A stretch of 64,000 nucleotides of DNA from Bog-756 sp963713625 (GTDB lineage: Bacteria; Actinomycetota; Acidimicrobiia; Acidimicrobiales; RAAP-2), in NCBI GenBank assembly GCA_963713625.1, contig CAVQMN010000011.1, forward strand, positions 62,001 to 126,000. Direction: 5' to 3'. Made by a program: the position numbers and the translations under genes. The notes beneath the pieces were generated by a model. That model made no database searches. It was not told the origin of the DNA and was given only the letters and a program-made list of their open reading frames with translations. Shown piece after piece: positions 23,751-33,281 of the stretch (positions are counted from its first letter, which is position 1; each line of letters starts with the position of its first letter).

Positions 23751-26700
23751 GTGTCCGACGTGATCGGCATGTCCGGCATCCCGTTCGCGGTCGACGACGA
23801 CCTGCCCGAGCGATGCCTGGCTATCGAGGCCAGTGCGGGCACCGGCAAGACCTATGCACTCGCCGACCTGGCCACCCGGTTCCTGGCCGAGTCGGAGATC
23901 TCCGCCTCCGAGCTGCTGATCGTCACCTTCACCCGGGCGGCCACCAACGAGCTCCGGGGACGGGTCCGCGAGCGACTGATCGAGGTGGCCGACCGGCTCG
24001 AGCCGGGGCACCCCGAGGTCGGCGACGACAAGGTCGCCCGTCATCTGGCGTCGGGGGACGTGGCTCGCCATCGTTCCCGCCTCAGGCTGGCGATCGCCGA
24101 TTTCGACGCCGCCACCATCACCACCATCCACGGCTTCGCCGCCCAGGTCCGCAACGCGTTGGGGATGACCGGCGGCGTGGACCCTGACGCCCGGCTGGTG
24201 GAGGAGGCGGACGACCTGAGACGACAGACGTGCGTCGACGTCCTGGCGGCCGCGGCCATGGGAGAGTCCCCGCCTGACGTGCTGCCAACCTTGCCGGAGC
24301 TGCTCGCAGCCACCGCACAGGCCGCAGGCCGGCCCGATCTGGTCATCGAGCCCCGATCCGAGGAACAGGGTGCCTCTGCCGACCAGGTCATGCTGCGCAA
24401 CCTGGTGGTGGAGTCAGTGGCCCGCATGGGGGAGCGTCGGCGGATGAGCGGAGCGCTGAGTTTCGACAGCGTGCTCACCGACCTGTGCGAAGCACTCACT
24501 GGTCCGCACTCGATGGCCGCCGTCCGGACGCTCCGGAGCCGGTTCAAGGTGGCGCTGATCGACGAGTTCCAGGACACCGATCCGGTCCAGTGGAGGATCT
24601 TCGAGTCGCTCTTCGGGGAAGGGGAGAGCGGCACCTCCCTCGTGCTGGTCGGTGACCCGAAGCAGGCCATCTATGGCTTCCGGGGTGGCGACATCGAAAC
24701 GTACATCCGTGCGGTGGGCGACAACGCACGCATCGAGCGCCGATCGATGCGATCCAACTGGCGGTCGGATACCTCGGTGCTCACCGCCCTGGATGTGCTG
24801 TTCTCCGGGGTGACATTCGGTGACCGGTCGATCAGTTTCGTGCCGGTCACCGCCGCCCGTGACAGCCAGGACCGCCACATCCGTGACGGGGACGACGAGC
24901 CGATGCCGGCATTGTCGCTGCGACTGGCGGTGGGCGGGCGGATCAAGCGGACAAAGCAGGGAAAGGCCGTCGCCGTGGATGCCGCGGCCACCGTCATCGA
25001 AAAGGACCTCGTGGGCCGGGTCCGCGACCTCCTCGATAACGCCACGCTGCCGACGGGGACGGAGGAGTCGGAGCCCCGCAAGGTCCGTCCCGACGACATC
25101 GCCGTGCTGGTCAGCACCAACGATCAGTGCAGTGCGGTGCAGGCGGCGTTGACCGGTCAGGGGATTCCCGCCGTCGTCGCCAACGCGGGGAACGTATTGA
25201 ACTCGCCGGCCGCCGATCAGATGCGGTGGCTGCTCCACGGCATGGCCCGCCCTTCGGATCCCCGGCGGGCCCGCACCTACGCGTTGTCCTGGTTCGGCGG
25301 ATGGAGCGCGGAGGACGTTGCCCTGGCGTCCGACGCCGAACTGTCAGACATCCAAGAACACCTCCGCGACTGGTCGGAGCGGTTGGCCACTCATCCGGTG
25401 GCTGATGTGCTGGCCCGGGTGTGGGCGACCAGTGGGGTGATGGCCACGGTGCTGTCGTCTCCGGATGGAGACCGGAACATGACCGACCTCGACCATCTGG
25501 TCGAGCTCCTTCACCGTTCTACCCCGACCGGGCGCTCCAACGTGGCCGGCCTGCTGGCCACGCTGGACAACAGCGCGTCGGGCGGGGACCTCGACACCGA
25601 GGTCGACGGCGACGTGACCGCGCGGCGTGTCGAGTCCGAAGCCAAAGCGGTCCAGGTCATGACCGTGTGGACGGCCAAGGGGCTCGAGTTCCCCATTGTC
25701 TGCCTTCCCGCGCTGTGGCGTCCGACCGGTACGAGCAATCCGGTGATCTACGTCGATCCGAACACCGGGCAGAAGGCATTCGACGTAGGCAAAGGCAAGA
25801 CGTGGCCCGATGCCAAACAGGCGGAGCGCAGAAAGAAATGGGCGTCGGCGGCGACGGCCGGCGAGCAGCTCCGGCTCCTCTACGTGGCCCTGACCCGGGC
25901 CCAGCACCACACCATCCTGTGGTGGGCCAACGGGCAGGGCAGTGCGCGGACCGCCTTGGCCCGTGTGCTCTTCGCCTCCAGGGACGCGGCGGACGGTGGC
26001 GGTGTCCCCCTGGATGCTGCGGTCCCCATCCCTGCGGACGACAGCACCGCCGCCTCGTTAGCACCGCTGATCGGTGCCTCCGCCGGCTCCATCAGCCTCG
26101 CCACCATCGACGACGGGCCGTGGCCGGTCGGACGATGGGCGGACCCGGACGATTCCGTCGGCCACGAAGATCTCGAGGCGGCGCAGATGACCGTCGTGCT
26201 TGACCGCGCCGCACGGCGGTGGTCGTTCACCGCCATCACTGATGGTGGCGCAGTGGCGGCGTCAGATCCGTACGACCTGTCGTTGGGCGACAGTGGTGCG
26301 GCCGACGAAGGATCCGACCAGGCCGACGATGTCGACGAAGATGAGGCGGACCGTTCCCCGGGTGACCCGTTGTGGCCGCCTACCTCTCTCGACCCCGCTC
26401 GGGCCGGCCCCCTGGCCCGCCTGCCCGCCGGCAGTGCGTTCGGCACGCTCGTCCATGCGGTGTTCGAACGCGTCGACTTCGGCACCGCGGGAGATGGGCT
26501 CGGTGCCGTTGTCGATGGGCAGCTGGCCGCGTACCCGGTGGACCTGACGCCGTTCGACCAGCCTGATGGCCCGGCCGAGGACGGGCGTCGGCTCCTGATC
26601 GACGGACTCGGAATGGCCCTCCGGACTCCGCTCGGTCCGCTGTGCCGGGGCCGGAGCCTGGCCGACATCGGAACCGCTGACCGCCTGAATGAGATGTCCT

Positions 26701-27260
26701 TCGACCTCCGCCTGGGGGAAGGGGGTCGGAGGGCCACCGTGGCGGACCTGGGCCGGGTCATGCTGGCCCACCTCGACCCGTCCGATCCCTTGCGGGCCTG
26801 GGCGGACGGGGTGGCCAGCGGGGTCATCGACGTGGAGCTGGCCGGCCACCTGACCGGATCGATCGACCTGATCCTGCGTATCGCGGGGGAGGGTGGCCCG
26901 CGCTTCGTGGTGGTCGACTACAAGACCAACGCGTTGACCCCCCGTGGAAGCGTCCCGGTCCCCGAGGACTACCGTCCGTCCCGCATGGTCGAGGCCATGG
27001 TCGAGCACGACTACCCCCTGCAGGCGCTCCTCTACTCGGTGGCCCTCCACCGCTATCTGCGGTGGAGGCTTCCCGACTACCGTCCGGCCGAACATCTCGG
27101 GGGCGCGGCCTACCTGTTCGTTCGGGGGATGACCGGTCCCGACGTGATCATCAGTGGGGGCCGGCCCCACGGAGTGTTCGAGTGGAACGTGCCCCCGGCT
27201 CTCGTGGTCGGTCTGAGTGACCTGCTCGACGGTCAGGCTGTGGCGGAGCCAGTGTCATGA
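23751..27260 (+). CDS. recB: RecBCD exodeoxyribonuclease V, beta subunit
   Basis: This helicase-nuclease of about 1,169 residues has Walker A ASAGTGKTYALADLA near the start, motif Ia VTFTRAATNELRGR, motif II LIDEFQDTD, then LVGDPKQAIYGFRGGDI and motif VI LLYVALTRAQHHTILWW. The C-terminal RecB nuclease domain has GTLVHAVFERVDF, IDLILRIAGEG and VVVDYKTN, whose His, Asp, Asp and Lys form the metal site. The GTG at 23751 is used, five bases after the recC stop; GTG 23760 and ATG 23769 are alternatives. It overlaps recD by 4 bp (27257-27260). Confidence 0.95.
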   Translation: MSDVIGMSGIPFAVDDDLPERCLAIEASAGTGKTYALADLATRFLAESEISASELLIVTFTRAATNELRGRVRERLIEVADRLEPGHPEVGDDKVARHLASGDVARHRSRLRLAIADFDAATITTIHGFAAQVRNALGMTGGVDPDARLVEEADDLRRQTCVDVLAAAAMGESPPDVLPTLPELLAATAQAAGRPDLVIEPRSEEQGASADQVMLRNLVVESVARMGERRRMSGALSFDSVLTDLCEALTGPHSMAAVRTLRSRFKVALIDEFQDTDPVQWRIFESLFGEGESGTSLVLVGDPKQAIYGFRGGDIETYIRAVGDNARIERRSMRSNWRSDTSVLTALDVLFSGVTFGDRSISFVPVTAARDSQDRHIRDGDDEPMPALSLRLAVGGRIKRTKQGKAVAVDAAATVIEKDLVGRVRDLLDNATLPTGTEESEPRKVRPDDIAVLVSTNDQCSAVQAALTGQGIPAVVANAGNVLNSPAADQMRWLLHGMARPSDPRRARTYALSWFGGWSAEDVALASDAELSDIQEHLRDWSERLATHPVADVLARVWATSGVMATVLSSPDGDRNMTDLDHLVELLHRSTPTGRSNVAGLLATLDNSASGGDLDTEVDGDVTARRVESEAKAVQVMTVWTAKGLEFPIVCLPALWRPTGTSNPVIYVDPNTGQKAFDVGKGKTWPDAKQAERRKKWASAATAGEQLRLLYVALTRAQHHTILWWANGQGSARTALARVLFASRDAADGGGVPLDAAVPIPADDSTAASLAPLIGASAGSISLATIDDGPWPVGRWADPDDSVGHEDLEAAQMTVVLDRAARRWSFTAITDGGAVAASDPYDLSLGDSGAADEGSDQADDVDEDEADRSPGDPLWPPTSLDPARAGPLARLPAGSAFGTLVHAVFERVDFGTAGDGLGAVVDGQLAAYPVDLTPFDQPDGPAEDGRRLLIDGLGMALRTPLGPLCRGRSLADIGTADRLNEMSFDLRLGEGGRRATVADLGRVMLAHLDPSDPLRAWADGVASGVIDVELAGHLTGSIDLILRIAGEGGPRFVVVDYKTNALTPRGSVPVPEDYRPSRMVEAMVEHDYPLQALLYSVALHRYLRWRLPDYRPAEHLGGAAYLFVRGMTGPDVIISGGRPHGVFEWNVPPALVVGLSDLLDGQAVAEPVS

Positions 27261-29159
27261 GCCCGTCGGCCACAATGGCGAGGCACCCGGTCGTTCCGGA
27301 CGAGGTGGCCGTCCTGGTCCCATTCGTCGAGGCCGGCATGTTCGGTTCGTTCGAAGTGCACCTGGCCGCCACCATGGTCCGGCTCCAGCCCGACGTGGGT
27401 GACGAGGTCGTTCTGGCGCTGGCCATCGCGGCACGGGCCCCGCGCTTCGGGCATGTGTGTGTCGACCTGTCCCGCCTGGCGGAACAGGTGATGGAGGTGG
27501 ACGGAACCACCGGGGCCTTCGCTGACCTCCCGTGGCCCAAGCTGGTCCCATGGGTGCGGACCCTCAAGCGTTCGCCCCTGGTCCAGGACCCCCGTGCGCT
27601 ACCCCTCGACCGTGTCCGGCCCTTGGTGTGGGACGGCGACCGGCTCTATCTGCAGCGCTACTGGCATGACGAGCGGGCCGTGGCTGCCGACCTCATCCAC
27701 CGGGCCGGGGTGGCCCCGGCGGGTGAGGTCGGTGTCGACCGGGCGGCCCTCGACGCCGCGCTCGACGACCTGTTCGGTGCAGCCGGTGCCGGTGCCGATG
27801 CCGGTGCCGGCGGGCGCGGGCGCCGGTCGAGCCGACCTGCAGCGCACGGCGGTCCACCGGGCCATGACCTCGGGGGTGTCGATCGTCGCCGGCGGACCCG
27901 GGACGGGCAAGACCCACACCGTGGCCCGTCTCCTGGCTGTCGCCCACCGGATGGCGGAGGCGGAGGGCCGCATCCTCGACGTGGCGCTGGCCGCCCCCAC
28001 CGGCAAGGCCGCCCAGCGGATGAGGGACGCGGTGCGGGCCGAAGTGTCCGGGCTGGTGAGCCGGGGTGCGGTGAGTGAAGGGGTGGGGAGGATCCTGGCT
28101 GCGACCGACGCCACCACCATCCACCGGCTCCTCGGATGGTTGCCGGGCCCGAGGTTCACCCACGACAGCCAGAACCCGCTGCCCTGCCATCTGGTGGTGA
28201 TCGACGAGACCTCGATGGTCTCGCTCCCGTTGATGGCCCGGCTGCTCGACGGCCTCCGGCCCGAAGCCCGGTTGGTGCTGGTGGGGGATCCGTACCAGCT
28301 GGCCAGCATCGAGGCGGGGACGGTCCTCGGGGACCTGGTCGGGCCGGCGGGGGAGCCGGGCGCCGACGCCGGACCGGGGTCGCCCCTGGCCGGGCGGGTG
28401 ACCGTGCTCAGGCGGATGCACCGATTCGGTGCCGACTCGTCCATCGCCGCCGTGGCCGAATCGATTCGTCGGGGGGATGCCGATGCCGTCGTCGACCTCC
28501 TCGGCGCCGGGCATCCCGATGTCCAGTGGGTCCTCGACACCGACCGGGACGGAGTGGCACGGGTCGGCGAGCAGCTGGTCGAAGCGGGTGTCGATCTGGC
28601 CACGAGTGCCCTGCGCGGTGAGGTGGACGATGCGCTGTCCGCAGCCGGACGGATCAAACTGCTGGCCGCCACCCGGCACGGACCGCTCGGACTCTACGAC
28701 TGGGACGAGAAGATCGAAGCCGGCGTCGGGGCCCGGCTCCCCCAGCTTCGCAAGGCCCGTCGCTGGTTCGTCGGCCGGCCGGTCATCGTGACCGGAAACG
28801 ACCGGGTCAACCGGGTGGCCAACGGCGATGTCGGCGTCGTGGTCAGCACGGCCGGCGGGATGGAGGTTGCGCTCCTTTCCGAAGGTGGGGTGCGCATGCT
28901 GGCTCCCTCGACGCTCGACCGCGTGGAGAGTTGGTGGGCCATGACCATCCACAAGAGCCAGGGTTCCGAGTTCCCCAGCGCGGTGGTGTCGTTGCCCCCG
29001 GCCGGTTCTCCGATCCTCACCCGCGAACTGCTCTACACCGCAGTGACCCGGGCCAGGGATCAGCTGACTGTCGTCGGCAGCGAGACGTCGATCCGGTCCG
29101 CCGTCGACCGCCCCGTGGCCCGGGCCTCGGGACTCGGGGCTCGCCTGTGGCCCGGTTGA
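27257..29159 (+). pseudogene. recD: RecBCD exodeoxyribonuclease V, alpha subunit, interrupted by a frameshift
   Basis: The first frame (27257-28078) encodes the RecD N-terminal domain up to LDAALDDLFGAAGAGADAG, about residue 180, then runs into arginine-rich nonsense. The helicase domain continues in the +1 frame to 29159: AGGPGTGKTHTVARLL, LVVIDETSMVSLPLMARLL, LVGDPYQLASIEAGTVLGDL, MTIHKSQGSEFPSAVVSLP and TAVTRARDQLTVVG. The switch falls in the GC-rich stretch 27782-27830, where (GCCGGT)n is followed by GGCGGGCGCGGGCG. Removing one G around 27811-27813 restores one frame of about 634 residues. It may be a sequencing error, an indel mutation or, less likely, recoding. The 5-prime end overlaps recB (ATGA). 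Confidence 0.85.
27782..27830 (+). repeat. GCCGGT microsatellite and G-run at the recD frameshift
   Basis: From 27782 the bases are nearly perfect GCCGGT/GCCGAT hexamers, followed by GGCGGGCGCGGGCGCCGG. Both the repeat and the G-runs are slippage-prone for polymerases and for sequencing chemistry. The reading frame of recD changes by one base within this interval. Confidence 0.7.
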
Positions 29160-29210
29160 CGGTTCTTTGACGACCTGCTGCGCCCGGGGGGCGGGGCGGG
29201 CCTCCCGCGC

Positions 29211-30113
29211 TCACTCCCGGTCGGGCGTGTCCCGGAGCAGCCACCCCAGCAGGTCGGGTGGGGCCAGGTCGGCCAAACGGGCCCGGTAGCGCCTGAGCTC
29301 GTCGTCGGTGAGCTGGGATGCACCCGCGCCCGACCTCCCCCGTCGGAAAAAGGCGGTGTCGTCCTTCAGGATCCCCGCCGGATCGGGGGCGATCCGGTCG
29401 GCGCCGGCCCGCATGGACTCGAAGGTCGCTGCGCTGACCAGTTCCGGCCAGCGCGCGTCGGGCACACTGATCCCGAGCTGTCGGGCCAGTCGGCCCATGG
29501 CCGCCCCCAGGTCGCTACGAAGGTCGTCGTAGTGCACGAGCACGATCTGGGATCGGTGGCGACGTCGCCAGGCGTCGGTGAAATGCCACATCACCCCGGG
29601 AAGCGAGTCGAGATGCTCCCGGGGGTCGGCGTCCCCGGTGGTCCACGACAGGAGCCACTCGTGCAGTGGCGGCCGGGGTGCCGGGGGTGTCTCGGGCTCG
29701 GGCTGGCCGAGGAGCTGGCGGATCTTCCGGCGGTCGAGATTCTCCCCCTGGTGGTACATGGACACCGCCATGTCCAGGGGATCCCGCATGGTGACGATGT
29801 AGGTGGCCCGTGGGTCGATGGGGAGCCCGTCGAGTGGCGTGTGGCTCTTGATGAACCTCCGGTGTGGCTGGGCCGCCAGCTCGGCGTACGCAGTGCGCTG
29901 TGGCGTGCCCAGCCAGTCGAGCCAGGGAGAGAGGCGGGCCAGGGTGTCCGGCAGGTCGGGGCGCTGGAAGATGAGCAGGGCGCAGATCATCTGGACCCAG
30001 GTCGTCCCGCTCTTGGAGCGGGTGCTGATCACGATGTCGCCCTCACGGAAGGGGAAGCCGAGCCAGCGGCCGCTGTCCTCGTCGGGCGAGCGGTAGCGGA
30101 CGGGCGGGTTCAA
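29211..30113 (-). CDS. PAPS-dependent sulfotransferase
   Basis: This 300-residue sulfotransferase of the Sulfotransfer_1 type transfers sulfate from PAPS to a hydroxyl or amine. The 5-prime phosphosulfate loop is STRSKSGTTWVQMI (residues about 31-44) and the 3-prime phosphate segment is IVTMRDPLDMAVSMYHQGEN. The catalytic His is probably in RRFIKSHTPLDG. It starts at TTG 30113, within the stop codon of the cyclase gene (TTGA overlap), so it is translated after the cyclase. The substrate is unknown; actinobacterial relatives modify glycolipids. Confidence 0.88.
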   Translation of the reverse strand: MNPPVRYRSPDEDSGRWLGFPFREGDIVISTRSKSGTTWVQMICALLIFQRPDLPDTLARLSPWLDWLGTPQRTAYAELAAQPHRRFIKSHTPLDGLPIDPRATYIVTMRDPLDMAVSMYHQGENLDRRKIRQLLGQPEPETPPAPRPPLHEWLLSWTTGDADPREHLDSLPGVMWHFTDAWRRRHRSQIVLVHYDDLRSDLGAAMGRLARQLGISVPDARWPELVSAATFESMRAGADRIAPDPAGILKDDTAFFRRGRSGAGASQLTDDELRRYRARLADLAPPDLLGWLLRDTPDRE

Positions 30114-31219
30114 TCCGAGGGTGCGGAGCGGTGGGCTGCGGCGGGGGCCCCGGCGGAAGCCACCCGGGCTGGCGGCACCGTCGCCACCATGTCGAGCGAG
30201 AAGACCTCGAGGGGTTCGTCGAAGCCCTTGAGGAGGCGCCGACCGGCCGGTCGGAAGGCGAACCGGTTGCCGGTCGACGAGACGACCGCTTCGTTGACCA
30301 GCACTTCCCCGGGCACGGCCAGCTCGGCCAGCCGAGAGGCCAGGTTGACCACCGTGCCGTAGTAGTCGCCGTGCCGGGTGATGACCTCGCCGAAGGCCAC
30401 GCCGCCGCGGGGCTCGATGTCTTCGGAGTAGGCGGCGGTGATGTCATGGGCGATGGCGCACCCGGCGCTGGCGTCATCGGCGACGAACATGACCTCGTCG
30501 CCGATGTGCTTGACGATCCGTCCGTTGTGACCCGACGCCACTTCGAAGGCCTTGGCCTCGAACTGACTGATCAGTCCGAGCAACCTGGCCGGCGAGGTGC
30601 GCAAGGACAGCGGGGTGAAGCCGACCAGGTCGATGAATCCGACGGCCAGCCGGTGCAGGGACCGATCCGACACGCCGCTCTGGGCCGCCCGCTGACGGAG
30701 GACGGCGTCGCGCATGTGGTGCGAGAAGATGGCGCCCATCGAATCGCCGAGGCGCAGGGCGGTGGCGGTGACGGCGGCCATCTTGGTGGCCACCTCGGCC
30801 GTGTCGACTTCGGCCGACTCCAGCTCGGGCTCGACCGTCTGCACGTAGACGGCGACCGCGGCCTCAGCCACCCGGGTCAGCGAACTGCCCAGCACCCGCA
30901 ACAGCTCGTCACCGTGGGATCCCACCGGATTGGTCCTGAGGATGAACGAGGTGAACTCGGCGTCCCGCTCGGAGAACATCGGCAACTGCCCGTCGGGCAC
31001 GGCGACACCCAGCGTCCGCCACAGGGCCACCACCACCTCCACCGGCACCTCGGCCCGGGCGGCCAGGTCGGCGGCGGTCAGCACGTCGCCCTGGGTCAAC
31101 ACCAGGTCGGCGGCCAGCCCGATGAGATGACCGTCCCGCCCGGCCACCTCGAGCTGCTCGTCCGTCGCCCCCAGCGAGCGGAGGACGCCGTCGATGCTTC
31201 CGGTGTCGTCTTCTGCCAC
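30110..31219 (-). CDS. Class III adenylate/guanylate cyclase with N-terminal regulatory domain
   Basis: This 369-residue soluble cyclase has residues 1-185 as a helical regulatory domain resembling the pH-sensing domain of mycobacterial Rv1264-type cyclases. Residues 190-345 are the catalytic domain. The metal-binding aspartates lie in VGFIDLVGFTPLS and HIGDEVMFV, the substrate-binding Lys in IVKHIGDE, and the Asn/Arg transition-state pair in YYGTVVNLASRL. All key residues appear present, so it should be active. GTG 31219 has no ribosome-binding site but lies six bases after TAGCGT, consistent with a leaderless mRNA. It is first in an operon with the sulfotransferase. Confidence 0.9.
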   Translation of the reverse strand: MAEDDTGSIDGVLRSLGATDEQLEVAGRDGHLIGLAADLVLTQGDVLTAADLAARAEVPVEVVVALWRTLGVAVPDGQLPMFSERDAEFTSFILRTNPVGSHGDELLRVLGSSLTRVAEAAVAVYVQTVEPELESAEVDTAEVATKMAAVTATALRLGDSMGAIFSHHMRDAVLRQRAAQSGVSDRSLHRLAVGFIDLVGFTPLSLRTSPARLLGLISQFEAKAFEVASGHNGRIVKHIGDEVMFVADDASAGCAIAHDITAAYSEDIEPRGGVAFGEVITRHGDYYGTVVNLASRLAELAVPGEVLVNEAVVSSTGNRFAFRPAGRRLLKGFDEPLEVFSLDMVATVPPARVASAGAPAAAHRSAPSD

Positions 31220-31231
31220 GACCAGACGCTA
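31220..31231 (-). promoter_or_regulatory. -10 element for a leaderless cyclase mRNA
   Basis: On the minus strand TAGCGT (31231-31226) is followed by CTGGTC and then the GTG start. The -10 therefore places transcription start exactly on the start codon. No -35 is evident. Confidence 0.5.
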
Positions 31232-31289
31232 CCGGGATCCCGGCCTGGCCGACGGGAGCCGGGCAAACCCTCCGGGACGGTGGCTGGGT

Positions 31290-31295
31290 TAGGGT
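31290..31295 (+). promoter_or_regulatory. -10 element for a leaderless permease mRNA
   Basis: TAGGGT (31290-31295) lies exactly six bases before the TTG start at 31302. No ribosome-binding site is present between them. Confidence 0.5.
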
Positions 31296-31301
31296 CGGCG
31301 C

Positions 31302-32183
31302 TTGAATCTGGCCATCACCTTCGGGGCCTACGTGGTCGGCGCCCTCATGGGCCTGGCCGTCCATCGGGGCGGTCCCCGCCTCAAACGGGGCTGGCCCGTG
31401 TACCTCCGCATCCAGTTGGTGGCGACGGCGGCGTTGCTCGGGCTGTTCTCCGCCTGGCGGTTGACCGCGCCCCACCAGGTGGTGGCCCCCATCCTGATCG
31501 CCTGCGTCGGTGGCCTCTTGTTGGTGGTGGCGCATTTCGGGCGGGATCAACAGAGCACGGGACTGGCCGAACTGGAAGGCTGGGCGGCTTTTCCCAACGG
31601 GACCTTCTGGGTCCTGCCCATCGCCGGGGCCCTGATCGGGCCGGCCGGCACGGCCATCGCAGCGTTGACCAACGCCGTCTACGCCATCCCCAACGCCCTG
31701 TGCATCCACCTGATGCGTCGTGACGCCCCCATCCCGCAGCGCCGGTCGACCAGCTGGCTGGACCAGTCGATGGTGCTGGCCGTGGTCCTCGGCCTGGCCC
31801 TGCACGCCACCGGACCGGCGCCGTCCGCATCGGAGTGGATCCTGAAGGTGTCCGGGCCGCTTCTGGCCTTCGTCGGCGCCGCCCTCTACACCGGCTCCGT
31901 GCTCCACCCGCACAACGCCTCGGTGCCCCGGACCGGCTCGGAGTACCGGCGCTGGCTGCTCCTCACCGGCGTGCGCGTGGCCTATCTGGGTCTCATCGCC
32001 GTCTTCACCGGATCCACGGCTGTGGCCGTCATCGCCGTGCTCTCGGCCCTCGGGCCCCCGGCCTTCAATCCTCCCCAACAGGCCGTGCTCTACGGCTACC
32101 GCTCGGGGGTGGTGATGGTGGCGGTGCGGTGGGGATGGATCTTCCTGCCCATCGGGCTGGTCCTGGCCCTGGTGATCCGTTGA
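31302..32183 (+). CDS. AEC (auxin efflux carrier)-like permease
   Basis: This 293-residue membrane protein has about nine to ten hydrophobic helices. The segment WAAFPNGTFWVLPIAGALIG followed by AALTNAVYAIPNAL resembles the conserved N-x-G-x-x-P-x-x-x-x-x-G crossover region of AEC carriers. LYTGSVLHPHN and LSALGPPAFNPPQQAVLYGY recall the second half of the fold. It probably exports an organic acid or similar solute. It starts at TTG 31302 and is divergent from the cyclase. The family assignment is from pattern only. Confidence 0.62.
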   Translation: MNLAITFGAYVVGALMGLAVHRGGPRLKRGWPVYLRIQLVATAALLGLFSAWRLTAPHQVVAPILIACVGGLLLVVAHFGRDQQSTGLAELEGWAAFPNGTFWVLPIAGALIGPAGTAIAALTNAVYAIPNALCIHLMRRDAPIPQRRSTSWLDQSMVLAVVLGLALHATGPAPSASEWILKVSGPLLAFVGAALYTGSVLHPHNASVPRTGSEYRRWLLLTGVRVAYLGLIAVFTGSTAVAVIAVLSALGPPAFNPPQQAVLYGYRSGVVMVAVRWGWIFLPIGLVLALVIR

Positions 32184-32237
32184 CCGGCCGCGGTGACGTC
32201 AGGGATCCGAAGGCGGTGGTCCGGGCCGTGCCGTAGC

Positions 32238-33281
32238 ATGACCCGGGTGCCACATGGGCTGATGACCGCGGCGGTCTGCGTGGGGGACGGGCGCATCGCG
32301 GTGGAAGAGGTTCCGGTCCCCGACCCGCGGCCCGGGGAGCTGCTGGTCCAGGTGGCCGAGTGCGGGATCTGCGGATCCGACCTCCACCTCGTCTTCGACC
32401 GCTACGTCAGGCCCGGCGCCATCCTCGGTCACGAGTGGTCAGGCACCGTGGTCTCGGCCGAAGGGGCGGGACCGGGCTGGTCCGGTGGGGAACGAGTCGT
32501 GTTCAACCCGACCCCGGGGTGCGGCCACTGCCGACCCTGTCGACGGGGACGCCCGTCGGTCTGTCTTCGGCGCGGGTCGTCCGACATGCGCGACATGCGG
32601 GGCGCGTTCGCCCAGTACGTGACCGTGTCCGCGGCCAACGCCCTGCGCATCCCCGACTCGCTCACCACCCGGGCCGCCGCGCTGGCCGAACCGACCGCCA
32701 TCGCCCTCCACGCGGTGGAACTAGCCGACGTGGAGACCGATGACCGCGTCCTGATCACGGGGGGCGGCCCGGTCGGCTTGATCATCCTGGCCGTCCTGGC
32801 CTCTCGGGGGGTGACCGATATCACCGTCAGCGAACCCGTCGAAGCCCGTCGCCAGCGGGCTGTGGCCGTCGGCGCCGCCGGGACGGTCCTCCCCGAGGAC
32901 CTCGTCGAACCGGCACCGGGCGGTGTCGCCTCCGGGTCGTATGCCGTCGCCTTCGAGTGCTCCGGCCGGGCCCGCGCCGGTCAGGCCGCCCTGGGGCAGC
33001 TGGACTACGCCGGCACCTTGGTCTTCGTCGGCACCGGAGCCGATCCCACACCGGTCAACCACAATCGGATGATCATTCTCGAGCTCGAGGCCGTGGGTGC
33101 CTACAACTACAGTGCCGACGGCTTCCAACCCGCGCTCGACCTGCTCGACGGCGGGACCTTGCCGGTCGATCTCCTCATCGAGGCCGGGGACGTGCCCCTC
33201 GGCGGGGTGATGGACGCCATGGAACGGTTGTCACGCGGCGAGATCCCGGCAAAGGTACTGGTGAACCCGGAGGTGTCATGA
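32238..33281 (+). CDS. Zinc-dependent alcohol dehydrogenase (MDR family)
   Basis: This medium-chain dehydrogenase has a catalytic zinc site, CGICGSDLH and GHEWSG, and a structural zinc site of four cysteines in CGHCRPCRRGRPSVC. The NAD(P) Rossmann motif is ITGGGPVGLIILAV. At about 347 residues it has the usual length. It oxidises an alcohol or polyol, with substrate unknown. Possible starts are ATG 32238, GTG 32247 (seven bases after the -10-like TAGCAT, leaderless) and ATG 32262. The stop overlaps the VOC gene by 4 bp. Confidence 0.88.
   Translation: MTRVPHGLMTAAVCVGDGRIAVEEVPVPDPRPGELLVQVAECGICGSDLHLVFDRYVRPGAILGHEWSGTVVSAEGAGPGWSGGERVVFNPTPGCGHCRPCRRGRPSVCLRRGSSDMRDMRGAFAQYVTVSAANALRIPDSLTTRAAALAEPTAIALHAVELADVETDDRVLITGGGPVGLIILAVLASRGVTDITVSEPVEARRQRAVAVGAAGTVLPEDLVEPAPGGVASGSYAVAFECSGRARAGQAALGQLDYAGTLVFVGTGADPTPVNHNRMIILELEAVGAYNYSADGFQPALDLLDGGTLPVDLLIEAGDVPLGGVMDAMERLSRGEIPAKVLVNPEVS

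Noticed and set aside
27257..28078. Programmed +1 frameshifting as the explanation for recD
   Set aside because: No known slippery pattern (such as a rare or stop codon in the A site) is at the junction. An indel in the G-run or hexamer repeat is simpler.
29160..29210. GC-rich stretch between recD and the sulfotransferase as a terminator
   Set aside because: It is rich in G and C but I could not find a stem of six or more perfect pairs.
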